A DNA stretch of 64,000 nt from Lutibacter oricola. Its GTDB lineage: Bacteria > Bacteroidota > Bacteroidia > Flavobacteriales > Flavobacteriaceae. The DNA lies in the NCBI RefSeq assembly GCF_900106565.1, contig NZ_FNNJ01000007.1, positions 16 to 64,015 of the forward strand, read 5' to 3'. The position numbers and the translations under genes are program-made. Below, in pieces: positions 44,405 through 53,585 of the stretch. The notes under the pieces are model-generated. The model had not been told where the DNA came from. It did no database searches and was given only the letters and a program-made list of their open reading frames with translations. The first letter of the stretch is position 1, and each line of letters opens with the position of its first letter.

Positions 44405-46558
44405 TTATTTTACATCTTTCATTGAAAGTTGAATACGTTTACGAGCTACATCAACCTCTAAAACTTTTACAATAACTTGCTCGTGTAAACTTACAATTTC
44501 GGTAACATCACTAATAAATTTATCGGCTAAATTAGAAACATGTACCAAACCACTTTCTTTAATTCCAATATCTACAAAACAGCCAAAATTGGTGATGTTG
44601 TTTACAATTCCTGGCAATAATTGACCTTCACGCAGATCGTTAATTGTTCTAATATTTTGATTGAATGTAAACACTTTTGCTTTTTCTCGAGGATCTAAAC
44701 CTGGTTTTTCAAGCTCTTCTACAATATCTTTTAACGTAGGTAAACCAACGGTTGCAGACGTATATTTTTCTAAATCTATTTTTTGAAGAACCGCTTTATT
44801 TCCAATTAAATTGGCAACAGTAGTTTTTTCATCCTTTGCCATTTTTGTGACAATGGAATAACTTTCTGGATGCACTGCCGAATCATCTAACGGATTTTTC
44901 GCGTTTTTAATTCGTAAAAAACCTGCACCTTGTTCAAAAGCTTTGTTTCCTAAACGAGCAACTTTTTTAATATCATTTCTTGAAGTAAAAGCACCGTTTT
45001 CATCTCTATAATTCACAATATTTTCGGCCAATTTTGGACCAATTCCTGAAACGTAACTCAATAACGAAGTACTCGCTGTATTTACGTTTACTCCTACTGA
45101 ATTTACACAACTTTCTACAACGGTATCTAACGATGTTTTTAGCTTGGTTTGATCAACATCGTGCTGATATTGTCCAACTCCAATAGATTTTGCGTCAATT
45201 TTCACCAATTCAGCTAAAGGATCGGCTAAACGACGACCAATTGAAACAGAACCACGAACAGTAACATCGTAATTTGGAAATTCGTCTCGTGCAATTTTAG
45301 ATGCTGAATAAATACTCGCTCCAGCTTCACTTACCACAAAAACCTCCACGTCTTTACTAAATCGCATTTTTCTAATTAAATGCTCTGTTTCACGCGATGC
45401 TGTTCCGTTTCCAATGGCAATAGCTTCAATTTTATAAGCATCAACCAATGAGCTTATTTTTTTCATTGCTCCTTTTGAATCGTTTTTTGGAGCGTGCGGA
45501 TAAATAGTTTCGTTATACTCCAAACCGCCTTGCGCATTTAAACAAACCACTTTACAACCAGTTCTAAAACCTGGATCTATTGCCAAAATAGTTTTTTCGC
45601 CCAACGGAGAACCCAACAATAATTGCTTTAAATTTTTGGCAAAAACTTGTATAGCGCTATCATCTGCTTTTTCTTTAGCAATGCTCATTGCCTCATTAGC
45701 CAATGACGGAAACAACAAACGCTTGTACGAATCTTCTATAGCCAAACTAATATGCTCACTACATTCGTTTTGAGAACGAATAATTCTGTCTTCCATTTTA
45801 TCCAGTGCACGTTCATTATCAATTTCAACTTTAACACGAATAAAGCCTTCTTTTTCGGCACGTAAAATTGCTAATAATCTATGCGAAGGAATTCTATTTA
45901 AACTCTCTGACCAATCGAAATAATCTCTAAATTTTTGAGCTTTTTCACTTGCGCTGAGCGGAGTCGAAGCGTCGTCCTTTTTTGTTTTTACAACCTTCGT
46001 ATTTATGGTTGCAAAACGTTCTAATTGATAACGAATATTGTTTCTAATATCAGTACGTTCATTCACCCATTCTGCAATAATAAATCGAGCGCCTTCTAAT
46101 GCTTTTTCTTCATTCTCAACTTCGTTGTTTATATATTTTGAAGCTGTATACTCCAAATCATTTACACGTTGACTCATAATCATTTTTGCCAACGGCTCCA
46201 AACCATTTTTTCGAGCGGTTTCAGCCTTTGTCTTGCGTTTTTTCTTAAAAGGAAGGTAAATGTCTTCTAAAACAGTTAAATCGGTTGTAGCTTCAATTTT
46301 TTGTTTTAGTTCAGCTGTTAAAACTTCTTGTTCAGTTAAAGCTTTTAAAATGGCTAATTTTCGCTTTTCTAACTCTTCAAACTGTGTTTTATACTTTACA
46401 ATTTCTCCAATTTGTACTTCATCTAAATTTCCCGTTCGCTCTTTTCTATAGCGCGAAATAAATGGTATGGTACAATCTTCGTTTAATAATTGAATGGTAT
46501 TTTCAATTCCTTTTGAAGGAAGATTTGTTTTGGACTGTATGAAGTTTTGTAATTGCAT
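44405..46558 (-). CDS. tex: Tex-family RNA-binding transcriptional accessory protein
   Basis: A 717-aa nucleic-acid-binding protein. Tex N-terminal helices (FISRYRKERTGNLDEVQI), a YqgF/RuvC-like fold (TILAIDPGFRTGCKV), helix-hairpin-helix repeats (LLSYVSGIGPKLAENIVNYR) and a C-terminal S1 domain (GQLLPGIVNNITNFGCFVDI, ESGLVHVSNLA) occur in the standard order. Tex is linked to transcription and RNA turnover; its exact task is unsettled. Oddity: residues ~197-202 (DDASTPLSA) are encoded by a half copy of the GAGCGGAGTCGAA palindrome that also interrupts metG. Confidence 0.94.
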   Translation of the reverse strand: MQLQNFIQSKTNLPSKGIENTIQLLNEDCTIPFISRYRKERTGNLDEVQIGEIVKYKTQFEELEKRKLAILKALTEQEVLTAELKQKIEATTDLTVLEDIYLPFKKKRKTKAETARKNGLEPLAKMIMSQRVNDLEYTASKYINNEVENEEKALEGARFIIAEWVNERTDIRNNIRYQLERFATINTKVVKTKKDDASTPLSASEKAQKFRDYFDWSESLNRIPSHRLLAILRAEKEGFIRVKVEIDNERALDKMEDRIIRSQNECSEHISLAIEDSYKRLLFPSLANEAMSIAKEKADDSAIQVFAKNLKQLLLGSPLGEKTILAIDPGFRTGCKVVCLNAQGGLEYNETIYPHAPKNDSKGAMKKISSLVDAYKIEAIAIGNGTASRETEHLIRKMRFSKDVEVFVVSEAGASIYSASKIARDEFPNYDVTVRGSVSIGRRLADPLAELVKIDAKSIGVGQYQHDVDQTKLKTSLDTVVESCVNSVGVNVNTASTSLLSYVSGIGPKLAENIVNYRDENGAFTSRNDIKKVARLGNKAFEQGAGFLRIKNAKNPLDDSAVHPESYSIVTKMAKDEKTTVANLIGNKAVLQKIDLEKYTSATVGLPTLKDIVEELEKPGLDPREKAKVFTFNQNIRTINDLREGQLLPGIVNNITNFGCFVDIGIKESGLVHVSNLADKFISDVTEIVSLHEQVIVKVLEVDVARKRIQLSMKDVK
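45954..45969. repeat. Half copy of GAGCGGAGTCGAA palindromic repeat inside tex
   Basis: CTGAGCGGAGTCGAAG equals the left arm of the palindrome at 47307-47353 with one extra base at each end. It encodes STPLS in the tex frame and stays in frame. Confidence 0.7.
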
Positions 46559-46640
46559 TATTTTAATTTAATTCTTTTTTATTGAATATAGATTAGATTC
46601 TTCATTTCCTTTCAGTTATTTAGAATAACAGGTTTTATTT

Positions 46641-46723
46641 GTCATTCTGAACGATAGTGAAGAATCTCATATAAAACTAGAGATTTAGATTCTTCAATTC
46701 GTTACCACTCATTTCAGAATGAC
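46641..46723. repeat. Intergenic hairpin repeat (GTCATTCTGAA type)
   Basis: Outer arms GTCATTCTGAA / TTCAGAATGAC are perfect, and inner arms TGAAGAATCT / AGATTCTTCA are perfect; the rest of the arms is partly paired. It lies between metG and tex. The outer motif resembles that of the element at 49908-49983. Confidence 0.75.
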
Positions 46724-46741
46724 ACTAAATATTAAAATTAA

Positions 46742-46768
46742 CAAAAAACCCCGAAACAAGTTCAGGGC
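46742..46768 (-). terminator. metG terminator
   Basis: The minus strand reads CCCTGAA, a short loop, then TTTCGGGG followed by six T. The CTGAACTTGTTTC body matches the dispersed hairpin at 49908-49983, so the repeat seems to serve as terminator here. Confidence 0.75.
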
Positions 46769-46791
46769 TTTCATTTATTTTATGGTTGGTT

Positions 46792-48903
46792 TTAACTTAC
46801 CTGCTCCCCATTTTTTACTGAATCATTTCCTGGCTCTACAAAAGCAAGTTTGCCATCAGGCGTGTCAGTCATTAAAATCATTCCTTGACTTTCTACACCA
46901 CGTAGTTTTCTTGGAGCTAGATTTACTAAAACTGTTACTTTTTGCCCAATAATATCTTCTGGTTTAAAGCTTTCAGCAATTCCTGAAACAATTGTTCTTG
47001 TATCAATACCAACATCAACTTTAAGTTGTAACAACTTCTTCGTTTTTGGGACTTTTACAGCTTCAATAATAGTTCCCACACGCATATCTAATTTAGTAAA
47101 ATCATCAAATTCTATTGTTTCTTTTTGAGGCTCTACAACTTTATTTTCTGCTTCGTTAGCTAATTTAGTAGCTTCTAATTTATCTAACTGAACTTGAATG
47201 TCTTTATCTTCAATTTTAGCAAATAATAATTCAGCTTTTCCAATTGTGTGGTTAGCAGGAATAAGTTCAGATTTTTCTTCAACATCATTCCAAGATAGTT
47301 GGTGATTGAGCGGAGTCGAAATCACATTTTCATCGACACTTCGACTACGCTCAGTGTCCGCCATATTCAAAATTCCTTTTAATTTTTCAGCAGAAAAAGG
47401 TAAAAATGGCTCAGCAACAACCGATAATCCAGCAGCAATTTGTAAAGCTACGTACATAATAGTTTTTACACGTTCCGGATCTGTTTTTACTTGTTTCCAA
47501 GGTTCTTCATCAGCTAAATATTTATTTCCTAAACGCGCTAAATTCATTAATTCTTGAGACGCTTCTCTAAAACGGTAACGCTCAATTGAATTTGCTATAA
47601 TTCCAGGATATTTTTGAAGTTTTTCTAAGGTTTCATTATCAACATCAGTAAACTCATTTGGTTCTGGAATTACACCTTCGTAATATTTATTTGTAAGTAC
47701 TACTACTCTATTTATAAAGTTTCCAAAAATAGCAACCAACTCGTTATTATTTCTTGCTTGGAAATCTTTCCAAGTAAAGTCGTTATCTTTTGTTTCTGGT
47801 GCATTTGCAGTTAATGTATAACGCAAAACATCTTGTTTTCCTGGGAAATCTTCTAAATATTCGTGTAACCAAACTGCCCAATTTTTTGAAGTCGAAATTT
47901 TATCTCCTTCAAGATTCAAAAACTCGTTTGCTGGCACATTTTCTGGTAAAATATAACTTCCTTCAGCCTTTAACATTGCCGGGAAAATAATACAGTGAAA
48001 TACAATATTATCTTTTCCTATAAAGTGAACTAGTTTCGTATTTTCATCTTTCCAATATGGCTCCCAATCTTTTCCGTTTTGTTCTGCCCATTCTTTAGTT
48101 GATGAAATATAACCAATAGGAGCATCGAACCAAACGTACAACACTTTTCCTTCTCCACCTTCAACAGGAACTGGAATTCCCCAATCTAAATCACGTGTTA
48201 CAGCTCTTGGTTTTAAACCATCATCTAGCCAAGATTTTACTTGACCTAACACGTTTGTTTTCCAATCATTTTTATGACCTTCAACAATCCATTCACGTAA
48301 CCATTGCTCGTATTTATCTAAAGGTAAATACCAGTGTTTTGTTACTTTGGTTGTTGGCACATTACCCGTAATTGCAGATTTTGGATTGATTAAATCTGTT
48401 GCATTATGACTTGTTCCACAGCTTTCGCATTGATCTCCATAACTTTCTTCGTTTCCACATTTTGGACACGTTCCAATTACAAATCTATCTGCTAAAAATT
48501 GATTTGCTTCTGCATCATACAATTGCTCAGTAGATTCTTCAATAAACTTACCTTCATTGTATAATTTTTTAAAGAATTCTGAAGCAGTATCGTGATGTAC
48601 TTTTGCTGAAGTACGTGAGTAATTATCAAAAGAAATACCAAAATCACTAAAAGATTGCTTAATAATAGCGTGGTATTTATCTACAATATCTTGCGGAGTT
48701 ACACCTTCTTTTTTTGCTTTAATAGTAATTGGCACACCGTGCTCATCTGATCCACAAATGTACAATACATCGTTTCCTGTGTTTCGTAAATAACGTGCGT
48801 AAATATCAGCTGGCACATAAACTCCTGCTAAATGGCCAATATGAACTGGTCCGTTAGTATAAGGTAAAGCCGCTGTAATGGTATATCTTTTCGAATTGCT
48901 CAT
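46792..48903 (-). CDS. metG: Methionyl-tRNA synthetase
   Basis: I start at ATG 48903 ([20 protein letters not shown]), 703 aa; in-frame ATGs at 48909 and 48984 only add unlike residues. The class I HIGH motif is HIGH at 21-24; the KMSKS loop is KISTS in [12 protein letters not shown]. The zinc knuckle has [18 protein letters not shown]. After the anticodon domain comes a linker and a C-terminal EMAP/Trbp111-type tRNA-binding domain ([28 protein letters not shown]). Residues ~515-533 ([18 protein letters not shown]) are encoded by a palindromic repeat and fall in the linker, where an insertion is tolerated. Followed by a good terminator. Confidence 0.96.
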   Translation of the reverse strand: MSNSKRYTITAALPYTNGPVHIGHLAGVYVPADIYARYLRNTGNDVLYICGSDEHGVPITIKAKKEGVTPQDIVDKYHAIIKQSFSDFGISFDNYSRTSAKVHHDTASEFFKKLYNEGKFIEESTEQLYDAEANQFLADRFVIGTCPKCGNEESYGDQCESCGTSHNATDLINPKSAITGNVPTTKVTKHWYLPLDKYEQWLREWIVEGHKNDWKTNVLGQVKSWLDDGLKPRAVTRDLDWGIPVPVEGGEGKVLYVWFDAPIGYISSTKEWAEQNGKDWEPYWKDENTKLVHFIGKDNIVFHCIIFPAMLKAEGSYILPENVPANEFLNLEGDKISTSKNWAVWLHEYLEDFPGKQDVLRYTLTANAPETKDNDFTWKDFQARNNNELVAIFGNFINRVVVLTNKYYEGVIPEPNEFTDVDNETLEKLQKYPGIIANSIERYRFREASQELMNLARLGNKYLADEEPWKQVKTDPERVKTIMYVALQIAAGLSVVAEPFLPFSAEKLKGILNMADTERSRSVDENVISTPLNHQLSWNDVEEKSELIPANHTIGKAELLFAKIEDKDIQVQLDKLEATKLANEAENKVVEPQKETIEFDDFTKLDMRVGTIIEAVKVPKTKKLLQLKVDVGIDTRTIVSGIAESFKPEDIIGQKVTVLVNLAPRKLRGVESQGMILMTDTPDGKLAFVEPGNDSVKNGEQVS
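47307..47353. repeat. Palindromic repeat within the metG reading frame
   Basis: Arms TGAGCGGAGTCGAA (47307-47320) and TTCGACTACGCTCA (47340-47353) are reverse complements at 13 of 14 positions. It encodes the RSRSV-type peptide in the MetG linker. A half copy lies in tex. Confidence 0.8.
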
Positions 48904-49005
48904 CAACATAAAATTTTGAAAGTGCAAAAATACGGATTGTTTATTAGAAAAGTGAATAGTTGTTTGGGTTTTCGTAATTTGCAATTAGATTTAAAATAAA
49001 AAAAA

Positions 49006-49902
49006 TTGATTCAACCTGCTTTTTTACAAAAAAATGACACTGTTGCTATTGTTTCAACAGCTCGAAAAATTACTTTAGAAGAAATTCAACCAGCTATTAA
49101 TTTATTAAAAAGTTGGGGTTTGAATGTTGAAATTGGAAAAACTATTGGTTTAGAAGAAAATCAGTTTGCTGGTAGTGATGCAGAACGTGTTACCGATTTT
49201 CAGAAAATGGTTGACAATCCTAAGATTAAAGCAATTTGGTGTGCTCGTGGTGGTTATGGAACTGTTAGAATTATTGATAAACTAGATTTTACGGAATTTA
49301 AAAAAAATCCAAAATGGATTATTGGATATTCTGATGTTACAGTGCTGCACAGTCACGTTCATAATTTAGGTTTTCAAACCTTACACGCAACAATGCCTAT
49401 AAATGTTGAATCTAATTCTGAAAATGCTCTTTCTTCTTTGAAATCTGCTTTATTTGGAGAGTCAATTTCTTATAAAATAACTTCTTCCAAAGAAAACAAA
49501 ATTGGCAATACTAAAGGTGTTTTAGTTGGCGGAAATTTATCCATGTTTTATAGCCTATTAGGAAGTAATTCGAGTGTAAATACTAATGGAAAAATATTAT
49601 TTATTGAAGACTTAGATGAATATTTATATCATATCGATAGAATGCTAATGAATTTAAAACGAAATGGTTATTTCAACAATTTAAAAGGATTAATTGTTGG
49701 CGGAATGACTGATATGCACGATAATGCTATTCCGTTTGGGAAAAATGCTAAAGAAATAATTTTAGATGCAGTTTCAGAGTATCATTTTCCAATAGTTTTT
49801 GATTTTCCCGCTGGGCATTTAAATGATAATAGAGCTTTGGTTTTAGGGAGGAAGGTTGAGTTGGAGGTTAGCACAAATAAAACTCAACTTAAATATATTT
49901 AA
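49006..49902 (+). CDS. LD-carboxypeptidase (peptidase S66 family)
   Basis: A 298-aa cytosolic serine peptidase that trims the terminal D-alanine from murein tetrapeptides for recycling. N-terminal NDTVAIVSTARKIT, catalytic Ser109 in IIGYSDVTVLHSH, Glu in FIEDLDEYLYHIDRML, and His in FPAGHLNDNRALVLG complete the Ser-Glu-His triad. The start must be the TTG at 49006: a TAA stops the frame three codons upstream, and the next in-frame ATG (residue ~68) would delete the conserved core. Length fits the family. Two codons between the upstream stop and TTG leave little room for a leader. Confidence 0.93.
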   Translation: MIQPAFLQKNDTVAIVSTARKITLEEIQPAINLLKSWGLNVEIGKTIGLEENQFAGSDAERVTDFQKMVDNPKIKAIWCARGGYGTVRIIDKLDFTEFKKNPKWIIGYSDVTVLHSHVHNLGFQTLHATMPINVESNSENALSSLKSALFGESISYKITSSKENKIGNTKGVLVGGNLSMFYSLLGSNSSVNTNGKILFIEDLDEYLYHIDRMLMNLKRNGYFNNLKGLIVGGMTDMHDNAIPFGKNAKEIILDAVSEYHFPIVFDFPAGHLNDNRALVLGRKVELEVSTNKTQLKYI

Positions 49903-49907
49903 ACTAA

Positions 49908-49983
49908 CGTCACCCTGAACTTGTTTCAGGGTCTCATTACAAATTACAAAAGGATGAGATGCTGAAACAAGTTCAGCATGACG
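49908..49983. repeat. Long hairpin repeat (CTGAACTTGTTTCAG type)
   Basis: Arms CGTCACCCTGAACTTGTTTC and AAACAAGTTCAGCATGACG pair with few mismatches, and the inner TCTCAT/ATGAGA pairs too. It fills the gap between the LD-carboxypeptidase and YraN genes and may act as a terminator or mRNA-stabilising structure. Confidence 0.8.
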
Positions 49984-49999
49984 ATTATAATGAAAAAAA

Positions 50000-50359
50000 A
50001 TGGCTACACACAACGAATTAGGAGAGAAAGGAGAACAACTAGCTGTAGAATTTCTTCAAAAAAAAGGATATAAAATTTTAGAACGAAACTGGCGTTTTAA
50101 AAAGGCCGAAGTTGATATTATAGCTTTAAAAGATGATATTTTAATTCCTGTTGAAGTAAAAACAAGAACATCAAACTATTTTGGAAATCCACAAGATTTT
50201 GTAAATCAAAAAAAGATTCAATTACTAGTTGAAGCTATTAATGAATATATAATTTCTAAAGATTTAGATGTAGAAGTACGGTTTGATATCGTGGCTATTA
50301 TTCAAAATAAAAACATCACTAAAATTGAGCATTTAGAAGATGCTTTTTTACATTTTTAA
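50000..50359 (+). CDS. YraN (UPF0102) family protein
   Basis: A 119-aa cytosolic protein with a restriction-endonuclease-like (PD-(D/E)xK) fold: EKGEQLAVEFLQKKGYKILE, then AEVDIIALKDDILIPVEVKTR with the catalytic Asp, Glu and Lys. Predicted nuclease; its substrate is not established, though family members are often placed near DNA-repair or competence genes. It is convergent with the TlpA gene, stops abutting with no gap. Confidence 0.93.
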   Translation: MATHNELGEKGEQLAVEFLQKKGYKILERNWRFKKAEVDIIALKDDILIPVEVKTRTSNYFGNPQDFVNQKKIQLLVEAINEYIISKDLDVEVRFDIVAIIQNKNITKIEHLEDAFLHF

Positions 50360-50848
50360 TTATAAAACCTTTTCAATTTCTGTTGTTAAAATTTCATCTA
50401 TATTTTCTGAAGAACCTTCTAAAACAAACGAAACAACACCTTTTTTATCTATAATCACATGAGATGGATATCGTCTAACAGGATTGTAAACTTTCAACAT
50501 TTCATAAGAGCCAGACATTACTTCGTAATCGAAATCTGCTTTTCGTAGAAATTTTTTAAGTGTTTTTTTGCTATTAGGTGCTGGAGCAAGAAATACTATA
50601 TCTTCTCTGTTTTTATATTTTTCTACAACCTTATTTACTTTAGATATTTCTTGTATACAAGGCGCACAGGTAGTAAACCACATTTTTATTACTACAACTT
50701 TGTTAGAATAGGTTTTTAATGTAGATGAATTTCCTTTTAAATTATATAATTTAAAATCGGGTGCTTTTACGCCTTTATGAACCACTTGCGAGTTTGCACT
50801 TAAAACTATAAAAACAGTAACTAAAAAAAAGACTAACCTTTTAAACAT
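50360..50848 (-). CDS. TlpA-like thioredoxin (CAPC)
   Basis: A 162-aa exported redoxin. Signal sequence (VFFLVTVFIVLSANSQ), then VVIKMWFTTCAPCIQEISKV with the active-site CAPC, and YPSHVIIDKKG with the cis-Pro loop (RRYPSHVI) of the thioredoxin fold. It likely reduces disulfides in envelope proteins. Two bp after the TlpA-LysM gene, so the two are one unit. Confidence 0.9.
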   Translation of the reverse strand: MFKRLVFFLVTVFIVLSANSQVVHKGVKAPDFKLYNLKGNSSTLKTYSNKVVVIKMWFTTCAPCIQEISKVNKVVEKYKNREDIVFLAPAPNSKKTLKKFLRKADFDYEVMSGSYEMLKVYNPVRRYPSHVIIDKKGVVSFVLEGSSENIDEILTTEIEKVL

Positions 50849-50850
50849 AA

Positions 50851-52473
50851 CTAACCCTTTATTTTTATAATCTGACCTATACTTAAATTATTTGAGCTCA
50901 AATTATTCAATGTTTTAAGCTGCTCAACAGACAAGTTGTATGTTTTTGCAATAGAATACAACGTATCACCTTTTTTTACTTTGTATTTTACAACTTGTAC
51001 TTTTGGCTTAGACTCAACAACCTGCTTTTTTTTATCTACTTTAGGTTTCGATTCTACCTTTGGTTTTTTAACCTCATTTTTTACTTCTTTTGGTTTGCTC
51101 TCCTTTTCTTTAACAATAGGCTTTAGAGCATTAAAGTAGTTTTGTACATCGGTATAAAACTCTGGTTTTGCTACTATTTTTTTATTACTATCTAAAATAA
51201 AGTATGATGGTGTTGCATTAACATCGTACTTTCTAGCAATTGGATTTTTCCATTTACTTAACCCTAAAACATTGGTCCATTTTGTAAAACCTTCTGTATG
51301 ATGATTAAATCCTAACTCGTCATCTTCAAGTGCAATTGCTAATACTTCAACATCTTCTCTATCTTTAATATACTTGTATAATTTTGGCACTTCAACCAAA
51401 CAATGCGAACAGGTTGTACTCCAAAAAATTAGCACATATCTTCTTGCTGAATCTAACTCATATAAATTAACCAACTCTTTTCCTTTTTCAAAAGAAAAAT
51501 CTGGAGCTGGTTTTCCTATTGCTAAACGAACTTTTTCTAACGCGTTATCAATTGTTTTTTTATCTTTTAAATCTTCTGGAAGTTTATTGTAAAAGTTAGA
51601 TATACAATAATCTACAAGCTCACTGTTTTCTTCACTAGAAAACTTATGTAAAACAGATGTTAATACATCTTTTCTAACAACAGGACTTTTTATTAAATCC
51701 ATTACTTTGTTCATAGAGTTTTTATACAACCCATTTTGAACAACAATATCATCTGAAGAATTTAAATAAAACACATATTCTAACACTCTTTCACTTAAAA
51801 ATGACGATTTTATTAGCCTTTCATCTTCAAAATTTATAAAATCGAAATAATGACTGTTTATACTATTTAAATACTCTTGAGGTGTTTTAAATGGCGCTTC
51901 TGTGTAAAATCTTTTAGAAGATTTTATAAAATTATTTGCAAAACTATTATCAGTTTTAGATTCAAAACTCTCTTGATTTTTTAAATACTCCTTTCTTTTT
52001 AGAGTGAATTGTTTTGCAATTTTCTTTAAACTTTTTTCGCTTTTTTCATTGAAATAAATAAGCTGAAGCGAATCCATTTTTTGTTGAATTTGAGCCGTTT
52101 TACTCAAATACAAATTGTAATTTTTATTTTGTTCAGAATTTATAAATTCAGTAGTTCCAGAAGGAAATGTTGGGTCGAAATTAAATTGAACATCTTCATT
52201 CTCATAAATAAAATCTACATAGCCATTAGCTTCAAAATCATACATCATTCTATACATTCCTTCTGAAGAATTATCTGGTAATTCAACCTTAAAATCTCCG
52301 GTAGCTTTATCTATTGGCCCGTAATTTACGTACACCTGCTTAGCTCCTTTTAATTTATATACAACAACGCTCTCGTAAGTTGGCATTATTGGATCCATAG
52401 TTCCTTTAACAATGTTTTGGGCAAAAACAGTACAAGGAATTAGTATTGTAATAAAAAATATTTTTCTTAACAT
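50851..52473 (-). CDS. TlpA-like thioredoxin fused to LysM
   Basis: A 540-aa exported protein: signal peptide (FFITILIPCTVFAQ), an N-terminal beta-rich region (~20-130) of the kind found ahead of TlpA domains, helices to ~310, a thioredoxin domain with LIFWSTTCSHCLVEVPKLY (active site CSHC) and PSYFILDSNKKIV, a Lys/Pro/Val-rich linker (~445-490), and a C-terminal LysM (YKVKKGDTLYSIAKTYNLSV, LSIGQIIKIKG). LysM would hold the redoxin on peptidoglycan. A LysM-tethered thioredoxin is uncommon. Downstream TlpA gene follows 2 bp later. Confidence 0.9.
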   Translation of the reverse strand: MLRKIFFITILIPCTVFAQNIVKGTMDPIMPTYESVVVYKLKGAKQVYVNYGPIDKATGDFKVELPDNSSEGMYRMMYDFEANGYVDFIYENEDVQFNFDPTFPSGTTEFINSEQNKNYNLYLSKTAQIQQKMDSLQLIYFNEKSEKSLKKIAKQFTLKRKEYLKNQESFESKTDNSFANNFIKSSKRFYTEAPFKTPQEYLNSINSHYFDFINFEDERLIKSSFLSERVLEYVFYLNSSDDIVVQNGLYKNSMNKVMDLIKSPVVRKDVLTSVLHKFSSEENSELVDYCISNFYNKLPEDLKDKKTIDNALEKVRLAIGKPAPDFSFEKGKELVNLYELDSARRYVLIFWSTTCSHCLVEVPKLYKYIKDREDVEVLAIALEDDELGFNHHTEGFTKWTNVLGLSKWKNPIARKYDVNATPSYFILDSNKKIVAKPEFYTDVQNYFNALKPIVKEKESKPKEVKNEVKKPKVESKPKVDKKKQVVESKPKVQVVKYKVKKGDTLYSIAKTYNLSVEQLKTLNNLSSNNLSIGQIIKIKG

Positions 52474-52537
52474 ATTTATTTCTTTTTCAAAGTTAGTTCA
52501 ATAATCAGACCAAAATTCTTGGTGAAATATAAAACAA

Positions 52538-52891
52538 TTAAATCATTTCTTTTTCTTTGAAGTAAAGTACAATTGCTTCTTTCATTAAAACAGTTTGCTC
52601 ACCAGCTTTAAGTACAGGTAATTCTTCTAATGTTTTGTAGTGTGGCCAGCCATCATCATCATAAAATTCAAACTCATAATATCCAAAAGGCTCTAACAAT
52701 CTACAAATAGCAATATGCATTAAATTTACCTTGTCATCTTTTTTAAATTCAATTGCTCCTTTACCTAACTCTTGAACGCCTATTAAATAAATAATAGCAT
52801 CTAAATTTAATATATCTCCTTCTCCAAATTTATTAGATAATAGTTGAAGTAATGTATCCCAATCTTCTTTTAATTTTTGATCTCTTGACAT
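52538..52891 (-). CDS. Conserved small protein of unknown function
   Basis: A 117-aa soluble acidic protein without signal or membrane segment. Visible features: LDAIIYLIGVQELGKGAIEF, LMHIAICRLLEPFGYYEFEF and DDDGWPHYKTLEELP. I recall homologues as conserved proteins throughout Bacteroidota, but no function. It is 64 bp upstream of the TlpA-LysM gene on the same strand and divergent from cvpA. Confidence 0.75.
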   Translation of the reverse strand: MSRDQKLKEDWDTLLQLLSNKFGEGDILNLDAIIYLIGVQELGKGAIEFKKDDKVNLMHIAICRLLEPFGYYEFEFYDDDGWPHYKTLEELPVLKAGEQTVLMKEAIVLYFKEKEMI

Positions 52892-53018
52892 CTTATTCTT
52901 TAGTTAGGTTGCAAATATAGTTATTAGATTTTAGTGTCTTATTTTAGTATTTATAAACTTTTAACTTTATAGCTTTTAAACTTTTAAACTTAAAACTATA
53001 TTTACAAAAAACTATTGT

Positions 53019-53537
53019 ATGAATACTTTTGACATTATTATTGCCGTAATTTTAGTATTTGGGTTTATTAGAGGAATTTTAAAAGGACTTTTTGTTGAAG
53101 TCGCTTCGCTAATTTCTTTAATTGCCGGTATTTATGGCGCCATTCATTTCTCGTATTTTGTAGGTGAATTTTTAGCTCAAAAAGTTGATTGGGATGAGCA
53201 ATACATAACTATAGTTTCATTTGCTATAACATTTGCTATAATAGTTTTAGTAATATCGCTACTAGGAAAACTATTTACTAAAATGGCCGATTTTGCTTCG
53301 CTTGGAATTTTAAATAAAATTCTAGGTGGTGTTTTTGGAGCTTTAAAATTAGGGCTAATTTTAAGCATTGTACTATTGGTTTTTAACAAGTTAAACAACA
53401 CATTACCTTTTATTTCTGAAGATCAAACGGAAGAATCTATTTTATACAAACCAATTAAAAACTTAGCTCCAACACTGTTTCCTAACTTTATAAAAGTGGC
53501 AGAAAAAGAAGCCGATTTTCAAATTACTGAAGATTAA
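53019..53537 (+). CDS. CvpA family membrane protein
   Basis: A 172-aa inner-membrane protein with four hydrophobic segments (IIIAVILVFGFIRGILKGLF, ISLIAGIYGAIHFSYFV, IVSFAITFAIIVLVISLL, FGALKLGLILSIVLLVF) and the family start FDIIIAVILVFGFIRG. CvpA proteins were linked to colicin V production and envelope stress resistance; exact activity unknown. It is 48 bp upstream of the TlpA gene on the same strand. Confidence 0.92.
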   Translation: MNTFDIIIAVILVFGFIRGILKGLFVEVASLISLIAGIYGAIHFSYFVGEFLAQKVDWDEQYITIVSFAITFAIIVLVISLLGKLFTKMADFASLGILNKILGGVFGALKLGLILSIVLLVFNKLNNTLPFISEDQTEESILYKPIKNLAPTLFPNFIKVAEKEADFQITED

Positions 53538-53585
53538 TTGTTAGGTACACTTTTTAATTGCGTCAAAAGGCATAAATACTTTATT

